From Fibrobacter succinogenes (GTDB lineage Bacteria; Fibrobacterota; Fibrobacteria; Fibrobacterales; Fibrobacteraceae), in NCBI GenBank assembly GCA_902794535.1, contig CADBHQ010000002.1, positions 1-64,000 on the forward strand: DNA of 64,000 nucleotides, written 5' to 3'. Below the pieces are notes generated by a model. The model saw only the letters and a program-made list of their open reading frames with translations. It had not been told where the DNA came from and ran no database searches. Position numbers and translations under genes: made by a program. Shown here in pieces: positions 53,213 to 62,334 of this stretch; position 1 is the stretch's first letter; each line of letters begins with the position of its first letter.

Positions 53213-54333
53213 ACATCCTCCTCGGGGAGTTCTGCGAATTCATAATTGAATGTCTTGAGCACACCGTCGCCTTCGGTCTTGAATACCGAGAGCGTGCGCA
53301 CCATGGCATCGGCAGCCTGCATAAACGCCTTGGCCGATTCAGAATTGGGGTCACGGAGCACAGCAGGTGTTCCTTGGTCTCCACAATCGGCAACCGCGGG
53401 TTCGAGCGGAACCTTTGCAATAACCGGCACGCCCCAACTTTTGGCAATGCGGTCTCCACCACCTTCACGGAAAATATGATGAGCCTTACCGCACTGGTCG
53501 CAAATAAAGTAACTCATGTTTTCGACGACACCCACCACAGGTACGCCCACGGAGTCGAACATGGCAAGCCCCTTGCGGCAGTCGGCAAGAGCTACTTCTT
53601 GCGGAGTGGTCACCACCACAGCACCCGCCATCGGGCAATTCTGCGTAAGGGTCAGCTGAATGTCGCCTGTTCCAGGAGGAAAGTCCACCAGCAGGTAGTC
53701 GAGCTTGCCCCAGCGCACATGATGGATAAAGTGCTGAATCATCTGCGACACCATCGGGCCACGCCAAATGGTCGCCTTGTCGCTGTCGGCAAACATGCAC
53801 ATAGACACAATGCTAATACCGCCCTTTGCTTCGACCGGGGCAATCGTATTGTCTTCAAAAACTTCGGGAGCGCGGTCGATACCGAACATGAGACCCATAC
53901 TCGGGCCATAAATGTCGGCATCCAGAATACCCACTCGGGCGCCCGAGAGGCTCAACGCCATAGCGAGGTTTGCCGTCACGGTGGACTTGCCTACGCCGCC
54001 CTTGCCGCTTGCGACCGCCACCACATGAGCGACATCGCCGATGTACGAAACTTTCGGAGCCTGCGCCGCCGTATTGGAGCTATCCACGCGACCTTGCGCG
54101 GTAAACGTCACATTCACTTCGCTTGCGCCAAGCGACTTCACAATCGTAATGCACTGGTCCTTGAACTTGTCGCGGATCGGGCATACCGGCGTTGTAAGCT
54201 TAAGATCAAAGCTCACCTTGTCGCCATCGATCTTAAGATTCTGGACGAAGTTCAGTTCGACAATATTCTTGTGCAGGTCTGGGTCTTGAACCGCCTGCAG
54301 GGCCGTCATAATAGTCTGTTCATTCAACTGCAT
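53209..54333 (-). CDS. mrp: Mrp/NBP35-family Fe-S cluster carrier ATPase
   Basis: P-loop ATPase that carries and transfers Fe-S clusters. An N-terminal DUF59/MIP18-like domain (about 1-85, VQDPDLHKNIVELNFV) is followed by the deviant Walker A SGKGGVGKST (109-118), the segment VDFPPGTGDIQLTL, and the cluster-binding CxxC (FICDQCGK). Length 374 is usual. Translationally coupled to the DUF971 gene. Its leader contains hairpin repeats. Confidence 0.92.
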   Translation of the reverse strand: MQLNEQTIMTALQAVQDPDLHKNIVELNFVQNLKIDGDKVSFDLKLTTPVCPIRDKFKDQCITIVKSLGASEVNVTFTAQGRVDSSNTAAQAPKVSYIGDVAHVVAVASGKGGVGKSTVTANLAMALSLSGARVGILDADIYGPSMGLMFGIDRAPEVFEDNTIAPVEAKGGISIVSMCMFADSDKATIWRGPMVSQMIQHFIHHVRWGKLDYLLVDFPPGTGDIQLTLTQNCPMAGAVVVTTPQEVALADCRKGLAMFDSVGVPVVGVVENMSYFICDQCGKAHHIFREGGGDRIAKSWGVPVIAKVPLEPAVADCGDQGTPAVLRDPNSESAKAFMQAADAMVRTLSVFKTEGDGVLKTFNYEFAELPEEDV

Positions 54334-54437
54334 AATGTAGGTCGGCGCTGCGCGCCTTTGAGCTATAAGGTCGCTCGCAAGCTCGCATTGAGGTATGAGT
54401 TTGTTTCTGAATCAAAATTTAGATTTTTCGCAAAGCG
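54334..54437. repeat. Hairpin-bearing leader of mrp
   Basis: Contains GGCGC-TGC-GCGCC (54344-54356), a TGCGAGC direct repeat on the minus strand and the left arm of TTTTTCGC-AAA-GCGAAAAA (54424-54442). The style matches the palindrome-rich regions elsewhere in the window. No promoter is obvious. Confidence 0.55.
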
Positions 54438-54466
54438 AAAAAAGACACGTACCGACAGTACGCGTC
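54438..54466 (-). terminator. Terminator of the DJ-1/PfpI gene
   Basis: On the minus strand GACGCGTAC-TGTCG-GTACGTGTC (one G-T pair) is followed by TTTTTT, 29 nt after the stop codon. Confidence 0.85.
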
Positions 54467-54494
54467 TTTTATAGAAAGAGTCTGTTTTTGAAAA

Positions 54495-55073
54495 TTAGAT
54501 CTTGATTTTTGCGCCCATGAGCTTCACGAATTCGCGGACAATCGCGGTGTCGCCAGGCCATGCCGGAGCCGTAACCAAGTTGCGGTCTACGACAGCTTCG
54601 TCTACGTTCACAGCCACATACTTGCCGCCAGCAAGAGTGATATCCGGGCCGACTGCGGGATAAGCCGTAGCCTTGTAGCCCTTCAGTACGCCAGCTGCTG
54701 CAAGCACCTGCGGACCGTGACAAATTGCAGCCACCGGTTTCTTAGCCTTGAAGAATTCCTTCACAATCTTGAGCACGCGTTCGTTGAGGCGAATGTATTC
54801 CGGAGCACGGCCGCCGGTAATGAACAAGCCTTCGTAATCCTTCACTTTTACCGCATCAAAGTCAGCGGTGAGCGCAAAGTTGTGTCCGCGGGATTCAGAA
54901 TAAGTCTGTTCGCCCAGAAAATCGTGAATTGCAGTTGCAACCGTGTCGCCAGCCTTCTTGTCGGGGCACACCGCATCTACCTGGTAGCCCAACATAGACA
55001 TCGACTGGAACGGAACCATGGTTTCATAGTCTTCGGTAAAATCGCCGCAGAGAAGCAGAACTTTCTTTGTCAT
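54495..55073 (-). CDS. DJ-1/PfpI superfamily protein
   Basis: Protein of 192 residues of the YhbO/PfpI type; members have been described as proteases, deglycases or chaperones against glyoxal stress. The nucleophilic elbow is AAICHGPQ (Cys 118), with the partner Glu in the TEDYE region and the GGRAPEYIR segment. AGGAG precedes the ATG. Single gene with its own terminator. Confidence 0.88.
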   Translation of the reverse strand: MTKKVLLLCGDFTEDYETMVPFQSMSMLGYQVDAVCPDKKAGDTVATAIHDFLGEQTYSESRGHNFALTADFDAVKVKDYEGLFITGGRAPEYIRLNERVLKIVKEFFKAKKPVAAICHGPQVLAAAGVLKGYKATAYPAVGPDITLAGGKYVAVNVDEAVVDRNLVTAPAWPGDTAIVREFVKLMGAKIKI

Positions 55074-55192
55074 TACGCACTCCTGATAAGTAGTTTGTTG
55101 TGTTTTTTACAGCCAACATAAGTTGGACTAATAAAATACATAAAACGTTACTCAAAAGTACGTATATAATTTTTAACAAGTTAATTCTAGAA

Positions 55193-56572
55193 CTAGGTTC
55201 CAGAGAACTTGGGCATTCTCAGCAAGTGTGTCATACAAGGCGGCCATTCTTCTTCGTAATGGCTCACCAAGATAATTGTCGTTTCTTTCGAAAGCAACTG
55301 CAACAAGCTAAAGATTTTGTCGCGGTATTCACCCTTGAGGCCTTGAGTCGGTTCGTCAAGCAAAAGCACCTTGGGCGGGCGGATAGCCGCACGCGCCATA
55401 AGCACCACGCGCTTGTCGATTGGCGACAAATCGCGGTAGCGAGCGTTCACATCTTCAAAACCCAAATAGTTCAGCCATTCCTTTGCCTTTGCGCGTTCTT
55501 CCCAAGTGGTATTGTCAGCCTTACAAAGATTTGCGGTAAAGCCCGTGCACAAGACTTCGGACAAGCTAAGGTCTTCGCGATACTGGAGCGCAAGTTCCGG
55601 CGAGAAAAATCCGAGTTTTGCCTTGTGATCCCAAATGTTCAGGCCATGGCCCGGGCGTTCGCCCAAAAGGGTAATCTCGTTGTTGTAAATCTGCGGGTGG
55701 TCTGCGGTAAGCATGCCAAGCAGCGTACTCTTGCCGGCACCGTTTTCGCCCATGACCGCCCAATGTTCTCCCTTGCGAACAGTCCAGTTCAGATTCTTGA
55801 GCACATCGGTTTTGCCAAATCGAACATTCACGTTCTTGAGCTCAAAAAGAATTTCAGGGTCCGAAGTGTCGGGAGTGCCGAGATTCACAATCTCGTAGCC
55901 CTTCAATTCCTTCTTGGAATACTTGGGGGCGGCAACTTCAGTTGGCAATTCGCCTGCATACGGAGTAAAAGTCTTGTTGGCGTAAACGAACGCCGGAATT
56001 TCAGGCAGTAATTCATCTTCACGGGCAAGGCGCACCGCAACCTTCAAGCCATCGCGTTTTGAAAGCTGAACCACGCTGGCCGCCAAATGCCTGCGGTATT
56101 CCGGATCGAGGCCACCGAACAAATCGTTAAAGTAAACCCACTCGGGGTTTTCCATCCACATGCGGGCAAGCAATACACGGCGCAGTTCCCCGTTCGAAAG
56201 ACTCAAAAGCTTGCGTTCCAGAACTTCGTCGGTCAAATCCGCAATCTTTAACGCTTCTTCCAATTTATCGGGGTCAGTTTCAGGCCATGCCATATCGTCG
56301 ATATAGCGGTCGGTCTGCAAAAAGAACTTCTTTTTCAAGAGCAAGTGACGCACAAGCGGAGCTTCTTCGTCGTGCAGGCTAATAAAGCGCTGCTGAAAGA
56401 ACGGCGCGAGCGCATGCTGAATTTTACGTTGCATCGCCTCCGACATGGTGGAGACATTTTCTTGCTGATTCAAAAAATGGGTAATGACTCTATCAAGATC
56501 TTCACCCTCGGTGCTGAAAATCTGCACCTGCGGGAACATTTCAATCAGAGCCTCAAAACGCTTGAATTCCAT
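55193..56572 (-). CDS. ModF-like double ABC ATPase with complementary degenerate halves
   Basis: Soluble protein with two ABC ATPase halves and no membrane domain. The first half (about 1-220) has no Walker A, a changed Walker B (EWVYFNDLFGGLD) but keeps a signature (LSNGELRRVLLAR). The second half (about 240-459) has Walker A (GENGAGKST), Walker B (VLLLDEPTQGL) and the switch His (LVSHYEEEW), but its signature is altered (LSPIDKRVVLMAR). One complete composite site could form. ModF-type proteins are poorly understood; no transporter subunits are adjacent. Confidence 0.82.
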   Translation of the reverse strand: MEFKRFEALIEMFPQVQIFSTEGEDLDRVITHFLNQQENVSTMSEAMQRKIQHALAPFFQQRFISLHDEEAPLVRHLLLKKKFFLQTDRYIDDMAWPETDPDKLEEALKIADLTDEVLERKLLSLSNGELRRVLLARMWMENPEWVYFNDLFGGLDPEYRRHLAASVVQLSKRDGLKVAVRLAREDELLPEIPAFVYANKTFTPYAGELPTEVAAPKYSKKELKGYEIVNLGTPDTSDPEILFELKNVNVRFGKTDVLKNLNWTVRKGEHWAVMGENGAGKSTLLGMLTADHPQIYNNEITLLGERPGHGLNIWDHKAKLGFFSPELALQYREDLSLSEVLCTGFTANLCKADNTTWEERAKAKEWLNYLGFEDVNARYRDLSPIDKRVVLMARAAIRPPKVLLLDEPTQGLKGEYRDKIFSLLQLLSKETTIILVSHYEEEWPPCMTHLLRMPKFSGT

Positions 56573-56593
56573 GCGCCCAAATTTAGAAAAAAG

Positions 56594-57946
56594 TTACGGA
56601 TTCAAATAACTAGAAGGTTGATACGGATCCTTGCATTCCTTAACATTATCGAATTTTTCGTTCGAAAAGACAATCCGCAGCATTGTTGAATCCGTTACCG
56701 ATTTTAAAAGTCCAGCCTCGTTGTAATCAAGTGAAAGCTTTCCGATTTTGTCTCTTGATTCGAAATGAAGCGGAAGAAAAAAGAATGGGAAATCTCTCCA
56801 ATAAGACTCCTTATATTGAGCATAAGATTTAAGTTTTCCATTTTCACCATATTCGTGTGTTGTGATAACTGAATTGGGGGAATACCGCCATCCAGGGAAA
56901 AAAGTCTCTTCATAGAAAGACGAATCTAGCACACTGTTGCCAGCAGCATCAAATAGTTTGGTCCGAGAATTCACAAACTTATAAAACCATATTTCATCCG
57001 AAATTTCCTTCACTAATTTTTCATTCTCGTAATAACGAGTAATTTCCATTTCATAACGTTTGCTTCCGTATTTGACGACTTCGCGATTTTCCTTAAACTT
57101 TCTCTTGTAAAAGGCGACATTCCGTTTTGATTCGTCAAATATCTTCACGCTGTAATCCGCCGTATCGTTCGAAGAATATTCATAGCGATAAAAGTGACCA
57201 CCTATTTTATACAGAACCGGGCGTTGCAAATTATCAAACAACATTTCTTCTGCACCGAGCCCATCACTCACATGCAAAGTACCTTCGGCATAAACTTCTC
57301 GCGTATTAAACGTATAACTGAGCATTTTTCCAGAAACGGAATCCAGTTTCATTTTATTTTCGCTAATTACCTCGTCACAGTGTCCGTCACGCCACTTACA
57401 GGCAACGCATTCCGTCACCACCCCATTTTTGCGCTTTCCCACATACAAGCCAGAGTTTCCCGAAAAGTCCGTCATCAATGTAACAACAGAATCTGCAGAT
57501 TCCGCTTTAATCTCTGTTGCAACTCGGAAACAACTATCGTCTTTCGAATAATGCGTAAATAAAGTTCCCTCGCCCCACGTCGAACGGAGTTCTCCCTCCA
57601 AAGAATCCCTCACGTATCGTTGCGACAATTCGTATTCAGATTGCTGTCCTGGGATTTCTGGCAATTTAAAGAAGAAATCCGCCGTAGCTCCAACTTCCAA
57701 AAGCTCTTTCGGATCAAAATTATCCTCTCTCATGTAACGCGGTACTTCTCCGCATGCAAGCCCCTGCGGAAAATGCTTTGAATAAATAAGCATATCCAAC
57801 GCCTTTTCCGAGCTATGGAAATCTTCGTCAGACAAGAAAAAGCCCGGATCCAAGGAAAGCACACGATAAAGGTGATAGCCACAAAATCCTACAACAAGTA
57901 AAAACGGAATGGCCGAAATTAACAGAATAATTAGGAGCTTTTTCAT
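56594..57946 (-). CDS. Membrane-anchored protein of unknown function
   Basis: Protein of 450 residues with one N-terminal hydrophobic anchor (LLIILLISAIPFLLVVGFCGYHLY) and a large exported beta-rich domain with repeated short strands (YEMEITRYYENEKLVKEIS, YGENGKLKSYAQYKE, LDYNEAGLLKSVTDS). Such strands recall YD/MORN-type repeat proteins without matching clearly. It follows the ATPase start by 21 nt on the same strand and may share its transcript. No family recognised. Confidence 0.7.
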   Translation of the reverse strand: MKKLLIILLISAIPFLLVVGFCGYHLYRVLSLDPGFFLSDEDFHSSEKALDMLIYSKHFPQGLACGEVPRYMREDNFDPKELLEVGATADFFFKLPEIPGQQSEYELSQRYVRDSLEGELRSTWGEGTLFTHYSKDDSCFRVATEIKAESADSVVTLMTDFSGNSGLYVGKRKNGVVTECVACKWRDGHCDEVISENKMKLDSVSGKMLSYTFNTREVYAEGTLHVSDGLGAEEMLFDNLQRPVLYKIGGHFYRYEYSSNDTADYSVKIFDESKRNVAFYKRKFKENREVVKYGSKRYEMEITRYYENEKLVKEISDEIWFYKFVNSRTKLFDAAGNSVLDSSFYEETFFPGWRYSPNSVITTHEYGENGKLKSYAQYKESYWRDFPFFFLPLHFESRDKIGKLSLDYNEAGLLKSVTDSTMLRIVFSNEKFDNVKECKDPYQPSSYLNP

Positions 57947-58001
57947 TTAGATTTTTCCAAACGTGATTTTTCTTAAAATAGCTTTATCTTACCAATACAA
58001 G

Positions 58002-58032
58002 AAACTCCCCGGATTGCTCTGGGGAGTTTTTT
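58002..58032. terminator. Terminator of the CE1-like esterase gene
   Basis: AAACTCCCC pairs with GGGGAGTTT around a 10-nt loop; the plus side ends in six T residues, the minus side in TTTC. Located 20 nt after the esterase stop. Confidence 0.65.
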
Positions 58033-58051
58033 GGATGTGTTATAGGAAACT

Positions 58052-59473
58052 CTAGAACTTATTGAAGAAATCCCATGTGGCCTGCGGAACCCAGGACTTG
58101 TTCTGGCCAGGATCCTTGTGGTCCCAGATGTGGCCGCCGTTCTGTGTGCACCAGCGAACCGGGAAGCGTTCTTCAACAGTAGTGTAATCGTAGCACACGT
58201 GCGGACCGTTGCCGCCGTATTCCTGGGCCTTTTCGTTTTTGGCCTTGCCGCCTTCGGAGTTGAGTTCCAGGATGATATCGCGAGCGGCGCGACCCATCGT
58301 CGGAGTGCAAAGGTTGTCTTGCAAGCCAAGCACACCCATCCAACCGACACCCTTCTTTTGGCGCTGCGGGAGCCAGATGTTACGTTCGGCAGTTTCGTAT
58401 ACAGCTACAGCACGGAGCACATCCTGATGGTTCCAGGAAAGGCCATTGCTGAACATGGAGCCGTAGCTAAATCCAGTCGAGAACACGCGGCTAGAGTCAA
58501 TGCAAAGGTTGCTCTGCAAATCGGCCAAAAGTTCATCGAAGAGCAGGTAGTCATCTTGACCCCACGGGGCCTGGTTTCCGTTACCTTCCGGCGCAACGAA
58601 GATTGCCGTCTTTTGGGTATCGAGCGGTTTTAAACCATAATAGCCTTCTTGCTGCACACCGCCGGCCCAGCCGCCCATGCAATGCATGCCGAAAATAAGC
58701 TTGTACGGTTTCTTGTTGTCGTAATTGTCAGGAATGTCGATACGGATGGTGCGCTTGCCCTTGCTCCACTGGAATTCGTAGCTGCCGGACTTGACGCGGT
58801 TCCAGGTCTTGCCGCAGCCGCGCGTAGGCACCGGATCGTTCTTCAAGCCCCAACCGTAGGCGTACTGCGGTTCCTGTTTTTGCTTTTTGAGCGTGAGAGC
58901 CAAATTCGTATCGAGATTGGTGAGCACCACCGAAAGCGTATCGAAGCCATCGGCGATGACCTTGAGCGTTTCGGTCGTTGTCAACCTCTTGAGAGCCGTC
59001 TTTGCATTGCCACTATAAGACGAGCCGTAATTACCGTTCGACGTAAAGCGGATGCTACGCTGGGCCGAGCCGATTTTTACGTTCGCATAATAAGAACCCT
59101 GAGCCTTGACGCAGGCCTGCAAATCGAGGCTGCCCGAGCCATAAAGGGTTTCGCTCAGCAAGCGGTTGCCCATCATGTCGAAGATTTGAACCTGTACGGG
59201 TTCGCTGGAACGTTGAGAAAACGAAAGCACACCGTTATTGACGCTTATATAGCCCGGAAGCACGCGCCCCATCACGGACATTTCCTCTTCATGGAATTTA
59301 AATTCACCTTTGTCATCGGTCGTTGTCGAAAGACCTTTTTTGACAAGCGAAACAGCTGCACCACTAACGGCGCCGCCCTGATCATCACTCACTTTGCCCG
59401 TAAGCGTATAGGCACTAGCCGATACAGCCATTGCGCAAGCGAGAGCTAGAGGTTCCCAAACACTCTTTTTCAT
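58052..59473 (-). CDS. Secreted CE1-like carbohydrate esterase with N-terminal accessory domains
   Basis: Secreted alpha/beta hydrolase of the feruloyl/acetylxylan esterase and PHB-depolymerase-like group, expected to remove ester groups from plant xylan. A signal peptide (about 1-21) is followed by a carboxypeptidase-regulatory-like domain (about 22-75, LTGKVSDDQGGAVSGA), a sorting-type module (about 80-150, QVQIFDMMGNRLLSE, SYYANVKIG) and the esterase domain (about 225-473). Catalytic residues: Ser 336 in GFSYGS, Asp near 386 in LQDNLC, His near 448 in GGHIWDH. AAGGAG precedes the ATG. Having the sorting-like module internal rather than terminal is unusual. Confidence 0.83.
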   Translation of the reverse strand: MKKSVWEPLALACAMAVSASAYTLTGKVSDDQGGAVSGAAVSLVKKGLSTTTDDKGEFKFHEEEMSVMGRVLPGYISVNNGVLSFSQRSSEPVQVQIFDMMGNRLLSETLYGSGSLDLQACVKAQGSYYANVKIGSAQRSIRFTSNGNYGSSYSGNAKTALKRLTTTETLKVIADGFDTLSVVLTNLDTNLALTLKKQKQEPQYAYGWGLKNDPVPTRGCGKTWNRVKSGSYEFQWSKGKRTIRIDIPDNYDNKKPYKLIFGMHCMGGWAGGVQQEGYYGLKPLDTQKTAIFVAPEGNGNQAPWGQDDYLLFDELLADLQSNLCIDSSRVFSTGFSYGSMFSNGLSWNHQDVLRAVAVYETAERNIWLPQRQKKGVGWMGVLGLQDNLCTPTMGRAARDIILELNSEGGKAKNEKAQEYGGNGPHVCYDYTTVEERFPVRWCTQNGGHIWDHKDPGQNKSWVPQATWDFFNKF

Positions 59474-59682
59474 AAATGCTCCTTTATTGCTATTTATGAA
59501 AATAATTTCAAATGTTGGCTATATTCCACGCCAAGGCGCAATTGCTTTGGACAAAATATCCAAAAGAGGTTTAGGGATATTTACAAGAGTATCGATTTAC
59601 AACCTTTTTTCACACGTATTTAAAAGGAATAGGGCGGAATATACTATTTTATTACATAAATAACATTTAGTTTGGAGAAAAT

Positions 59683-60630
59683 ATGAAAAAGCTTTGGACG
59701 CTCTTTGCCAGCTCACTCTTGCTCGCATCAGTCTCTTTCGCACAAGACGACTTCGAATCTGAATACGAAGCCCAAGCCGAAGAACAGGTCGCCGACCAGC
59801 CCTCTGACCAATTCAACGACCAAACCGAAGATCAATTTGCAGACCAGGCTAGCGAACCTGCCGAAGAAGCAGAACAGGCAAGTAATACCGAAGCCGCCCC
59901 TAGCCAGCCCGTTGTTCCGCAGTACCAGGCTCAGGATAACACGCAGGCTACCGAACCGGCCAACACTCAAAATGACGATTACGCAGAATCTAAACCGGCC
60001 GTCAACAAAACGGGCTTCGGTTTAAGGCTCGCTTTCGATTACGGCAGAATGTTCGGATTCAAGGATGACTTGGACAATGACAGCGATATCAGCGGCACAC
60101 CGTCTGGCTTTGGTTTTGAAGGCGGTCTCATGGTTCGCGTCCAGATGATCCCCAACCTTTTCTTTGCTCCCGAAATCAACGTGGCCTACATAAGCACCAA
60201 CCACGAATACATGGATCATGAACGCAAGTACACCACCACGGATTTGGAAATTCCCTTGATGCTGCGCGGCGTTATCGCTGATAAGTTCTACGTATCGGGC
60301 GGTGCACAAATCAACTTGACCATAAACAGCAAGTCTGAAATCGACCCCATCGAAAATTCCGTTCTCAATTTCAAGATCGAAACCACCGAAAAAGTGGAAC
60401 AGGCAACCTTTGGCGTAGGCATTGTCGCTGGCGCCGGTTACAATATTGTTGCAGGACTTTTTGTTGATTTACGCTTCTACATGGGGCTCTCCGAACTTTA
60501 CCCGGATGTAAAATCTCTCGACGACTACGCAGACGGCGATACCGCCGAAGAAGGCGAATATTCTCTGGTCAATATGTCTGGCGCAAGAATGATGAAGTTC
60601 AAGGCAGGCATTAGCTACTGGTTCATGTAA
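59683..60630 (+). CDS. Outer-membrane beta-barrel protein with acidic Gln/Glu-rich N-terminal region
   Basis: A signal peptide (about 1-21) is followed by a disordered acidic region (about 22-105) rich in Gln, Glu, Asp and Pro (DQFNDQTEDQFADQ), then a PorT/OmpA-like barrel (about 110-315) with strands such as FGFEGGLMVRVQMIPNLFFAPE and ISYWFM at the end. GGAG lies 7 nt upstream of the ATG. Stand-alone promoter likely in the AT-rich 200 bp upstream; the NAD(P)HX repair gene follows after 18 nt. Function unknown. Confidence 0.8.
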   Translation: MKKLWTLFASSLLLASVSFAQDDFESEYEAQAEEQVADQPSDQFNDQTEDQFADQASEPAEEAEQASNTEAAPSQPVVPQYQAQDNTQATEPANTQNDDYAESKPAVNKTGFGLRLAFDYGRMFGFKDDLDNDSDISGTPSGFGFEGGLMVRVQMIPNLFFAPEINVAYISTNHEYMDHERKYTTTDLEIPLMLRGVIADKFYVSGGAQINLTINSKSEIDPIENSVLNFKIETTEKVEQATFGVGIVAGAGYNIVAGLFVDLRFYMGLSELYPDVKSLDDYADGDTAEEGEYSLVNMSGARMMKFKAGISYWFM

Positions 60631-60648
60631 TGCAATAAAAGTAATAGT

Positions 60649-62289
60649 ATGAAAAACCTTTTTGGTCTTACATACAAAGAATGCGCTCCGGTAGTGACTG
60701 CCGAAGCCATGCGTTTTCTTGACGGCGACACCAAGAGAAGCCGCGTTTCGACATCGGGATTTTCTCCGTTCTGGGATCCACAAGCAGGCATAGAATCCGC
60801 AAACATCGACGAGTTCGAAACCGCAATCGATGCCGGATACGGCCTCATGAAACTTGCGGGCCGAAAGCTCTTTGAAAAAGCAGTCGCCATGCTCGGCGAA
60901 AAGCCCGAAAGCAAATCCGTTGCCGTATTTGTCGGTGGCGGAAACAACGGCGGTGACGGACTTGTTCTTGCAAAATTACTGATAGATGCGGGCATTCCCT
61001 GCACCATCTATTCGCTTGCCCAGGCTGAGACTTTCAAAAACGAAGCCGCCATGGCCTACAAGGATTTTTCGGAAAGTGGCGGCAAGCTGATTTACATAAA
61101 TGACCTTCCCGTTCACGACCCCAAGTTCGCACTTGCCGTAGACTGTATGCTCGGCAATGGAGCCTCGGGCGAACTTCGCCCAGCATTTGCACGAGTGGTA
61201 ATTGCTCTGAACGACTGGAACATTCCGATTCTTGCAGCAGATTCTCCCACCGGTTTTGATTCTTCGGAACACCGCTGCGGCGAAAACTGCGTTCACGCCA
61301 CCGAGACGCTTGTTTTCGGGCTACCGCGCTTGGACGCCTACACCAACGAAGGCGCCCGCGTTTTCGGCAAGACTAGCGTTGAACCGCTGGATTATCCGGA
61401 CAGTCAAATCGATAAAGTTTTGTCGGGCGTTTTCCTGGCAACCGAAGACATCATTCCCGCCCTGCTCCCCGACCGCGACGAATTTGGCGACAAGCGTAGC
61501 CAAGGTACAGCCATGGTGATTGCTGGTTCCGGCAATATGACCGGTGCCGCCGCCCTTTGTACCAAGGCATGCCTCCGCAGCGGCGCAGGCCTTGTCACGA
61601 CCGCGACACCAAAGGCCTTACTCCCGGCGTTGCAATCAAAGCTTGACGAGCCCGTATTCTACGGAATCGGAGATGCTACGACGGACAAGCTTTCGATTAT
61701 GCACTTGATGCAGTTGCAAGATTTAGCGATGCACCAGAATGCCATTGCTATTGGCCCCGGTCTTGGAACCGACACCGAAACGCAAGATGCCGTCCGCATG
61801 TTCTTGACCGGATTGCAGATTCCCGTGGTTGTCGACGCCGACGCCATTAATGCCTGCGGTTCTGCATACTTCTGCATGGATGGCGGCCCCACGAATGCCA
61901 TTATCACGCCGCACAAGCGTGAATGGGAACGCAATTTTGGCCCGCTTCCGGCAAACGAGAATTTCTATCCGGAATACCTGCAACAGTTTGCGACACAGTT
62001 CAAGATTACAATCGTTCTAAAGGGTTGCCCCATTTATGTGGCGATTCCCGATGGACGCGTGTACGTGATTCCGGCCCGCAATTCTGGCCTTGCTAAAGGC
62101 GGCGCAGGCGATGTGCTTACCGGCATTATCACAGCTCTCCTTGCACAAGGTTTGCCGACCGCAGAAGCAGCCGTACTCGGCGCACTCCTACACCAGAAAG
62201 CCGGCAGACTCACACGCGAAAAAATGGGAGCATTTGGAATGCTCCCAACTGATGTCATTGAAATGTTGCCAGCAGCCTTCGGCTGCTAA
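60649..62289 (+). CDS. nnr: Bifunctional NAD(P)HX epimerase/dehydratase
   Basis: Repairs hydrated NADH/NADPH. The N-terminal epimerase domain (NnrE/YjeF-N, about 1-235) has VFVGGGNNGGDGLVLAK; the C-terminal ADP-dependent dehydratase domain (NnrD/ribokinase-like, about 255-546) has GPGLGTDTETQDAV and the catalytic NSGLAKGGAGDVLTGI. Length 546 is normal for the fusion. The last 25 codons contain two perfect palindromes, the second of which supplies the stop codon region (PAAFGC then TAA). Confidence 0.9.
   Translation: MKNLFGLTYKECAPVVTAEAMRFLDGDTKRSRVSTSGFSPFWDPQAGIESANIDEFETAIDAGYGLMKLAGRKLFEKAVAMLGEKPESKSVAVFVGGGNNGGDGLVLAKLLIDAGIPCTIYSLAQAETFKNEAAMAYKDFSESGGKLIYINDLPVHDPKFALAVDCMLGNGASGELRPAFARVVIALNDWNIPILAADSPTGFDSSEHRCGENCVHATETLVFGLPRLDAYTNEGARVFGKTSVEPLDYPDSQIDKVLSGVFLATEDIIPALLPDRDEFGDKRSQGTAMVIAGSGNMTGAAALCTKACLRSGAGLVTTATPKALLPALQSKLDEPVFYGIGDATTDKLSIMHLMQLQDLAMHQNAIAIGPGLGTDTETQDAVRMFLTGLQIPVVVDADAINACGSAYFCMDGGPTNAIITPHKREWERNFGPLPANENFYPEYLQQFATQFKITIVLKGCPIYVAIPDGRVYVIPARNSGLAKGGAGDVLTGIITALLAQGLPTAEAAVLGALLHQKAGRLTREKMGAFGMLPTDVIEMLPAAFGC
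62226..62287. repeat. Two perfect triloop palindromes in the 3' end of nnr
   Basis: GGGAGCATT-TGG-AATGCTCCC (62226-62246, 9-bp stem) and AGCAGCC-TTC-GGCTGCT (62271-62287, 7-bp stem). Both have 3-nt loops and lie in coding sequence; the second overlaps the first bases of the stop codon. No T-run follows closely. Confidence 0.85.
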
Positions 62290-62334
62290 GGCTACTAATG
62301 TCATGCAGCACTTGATGCGGCATTTCCTTTTCTA

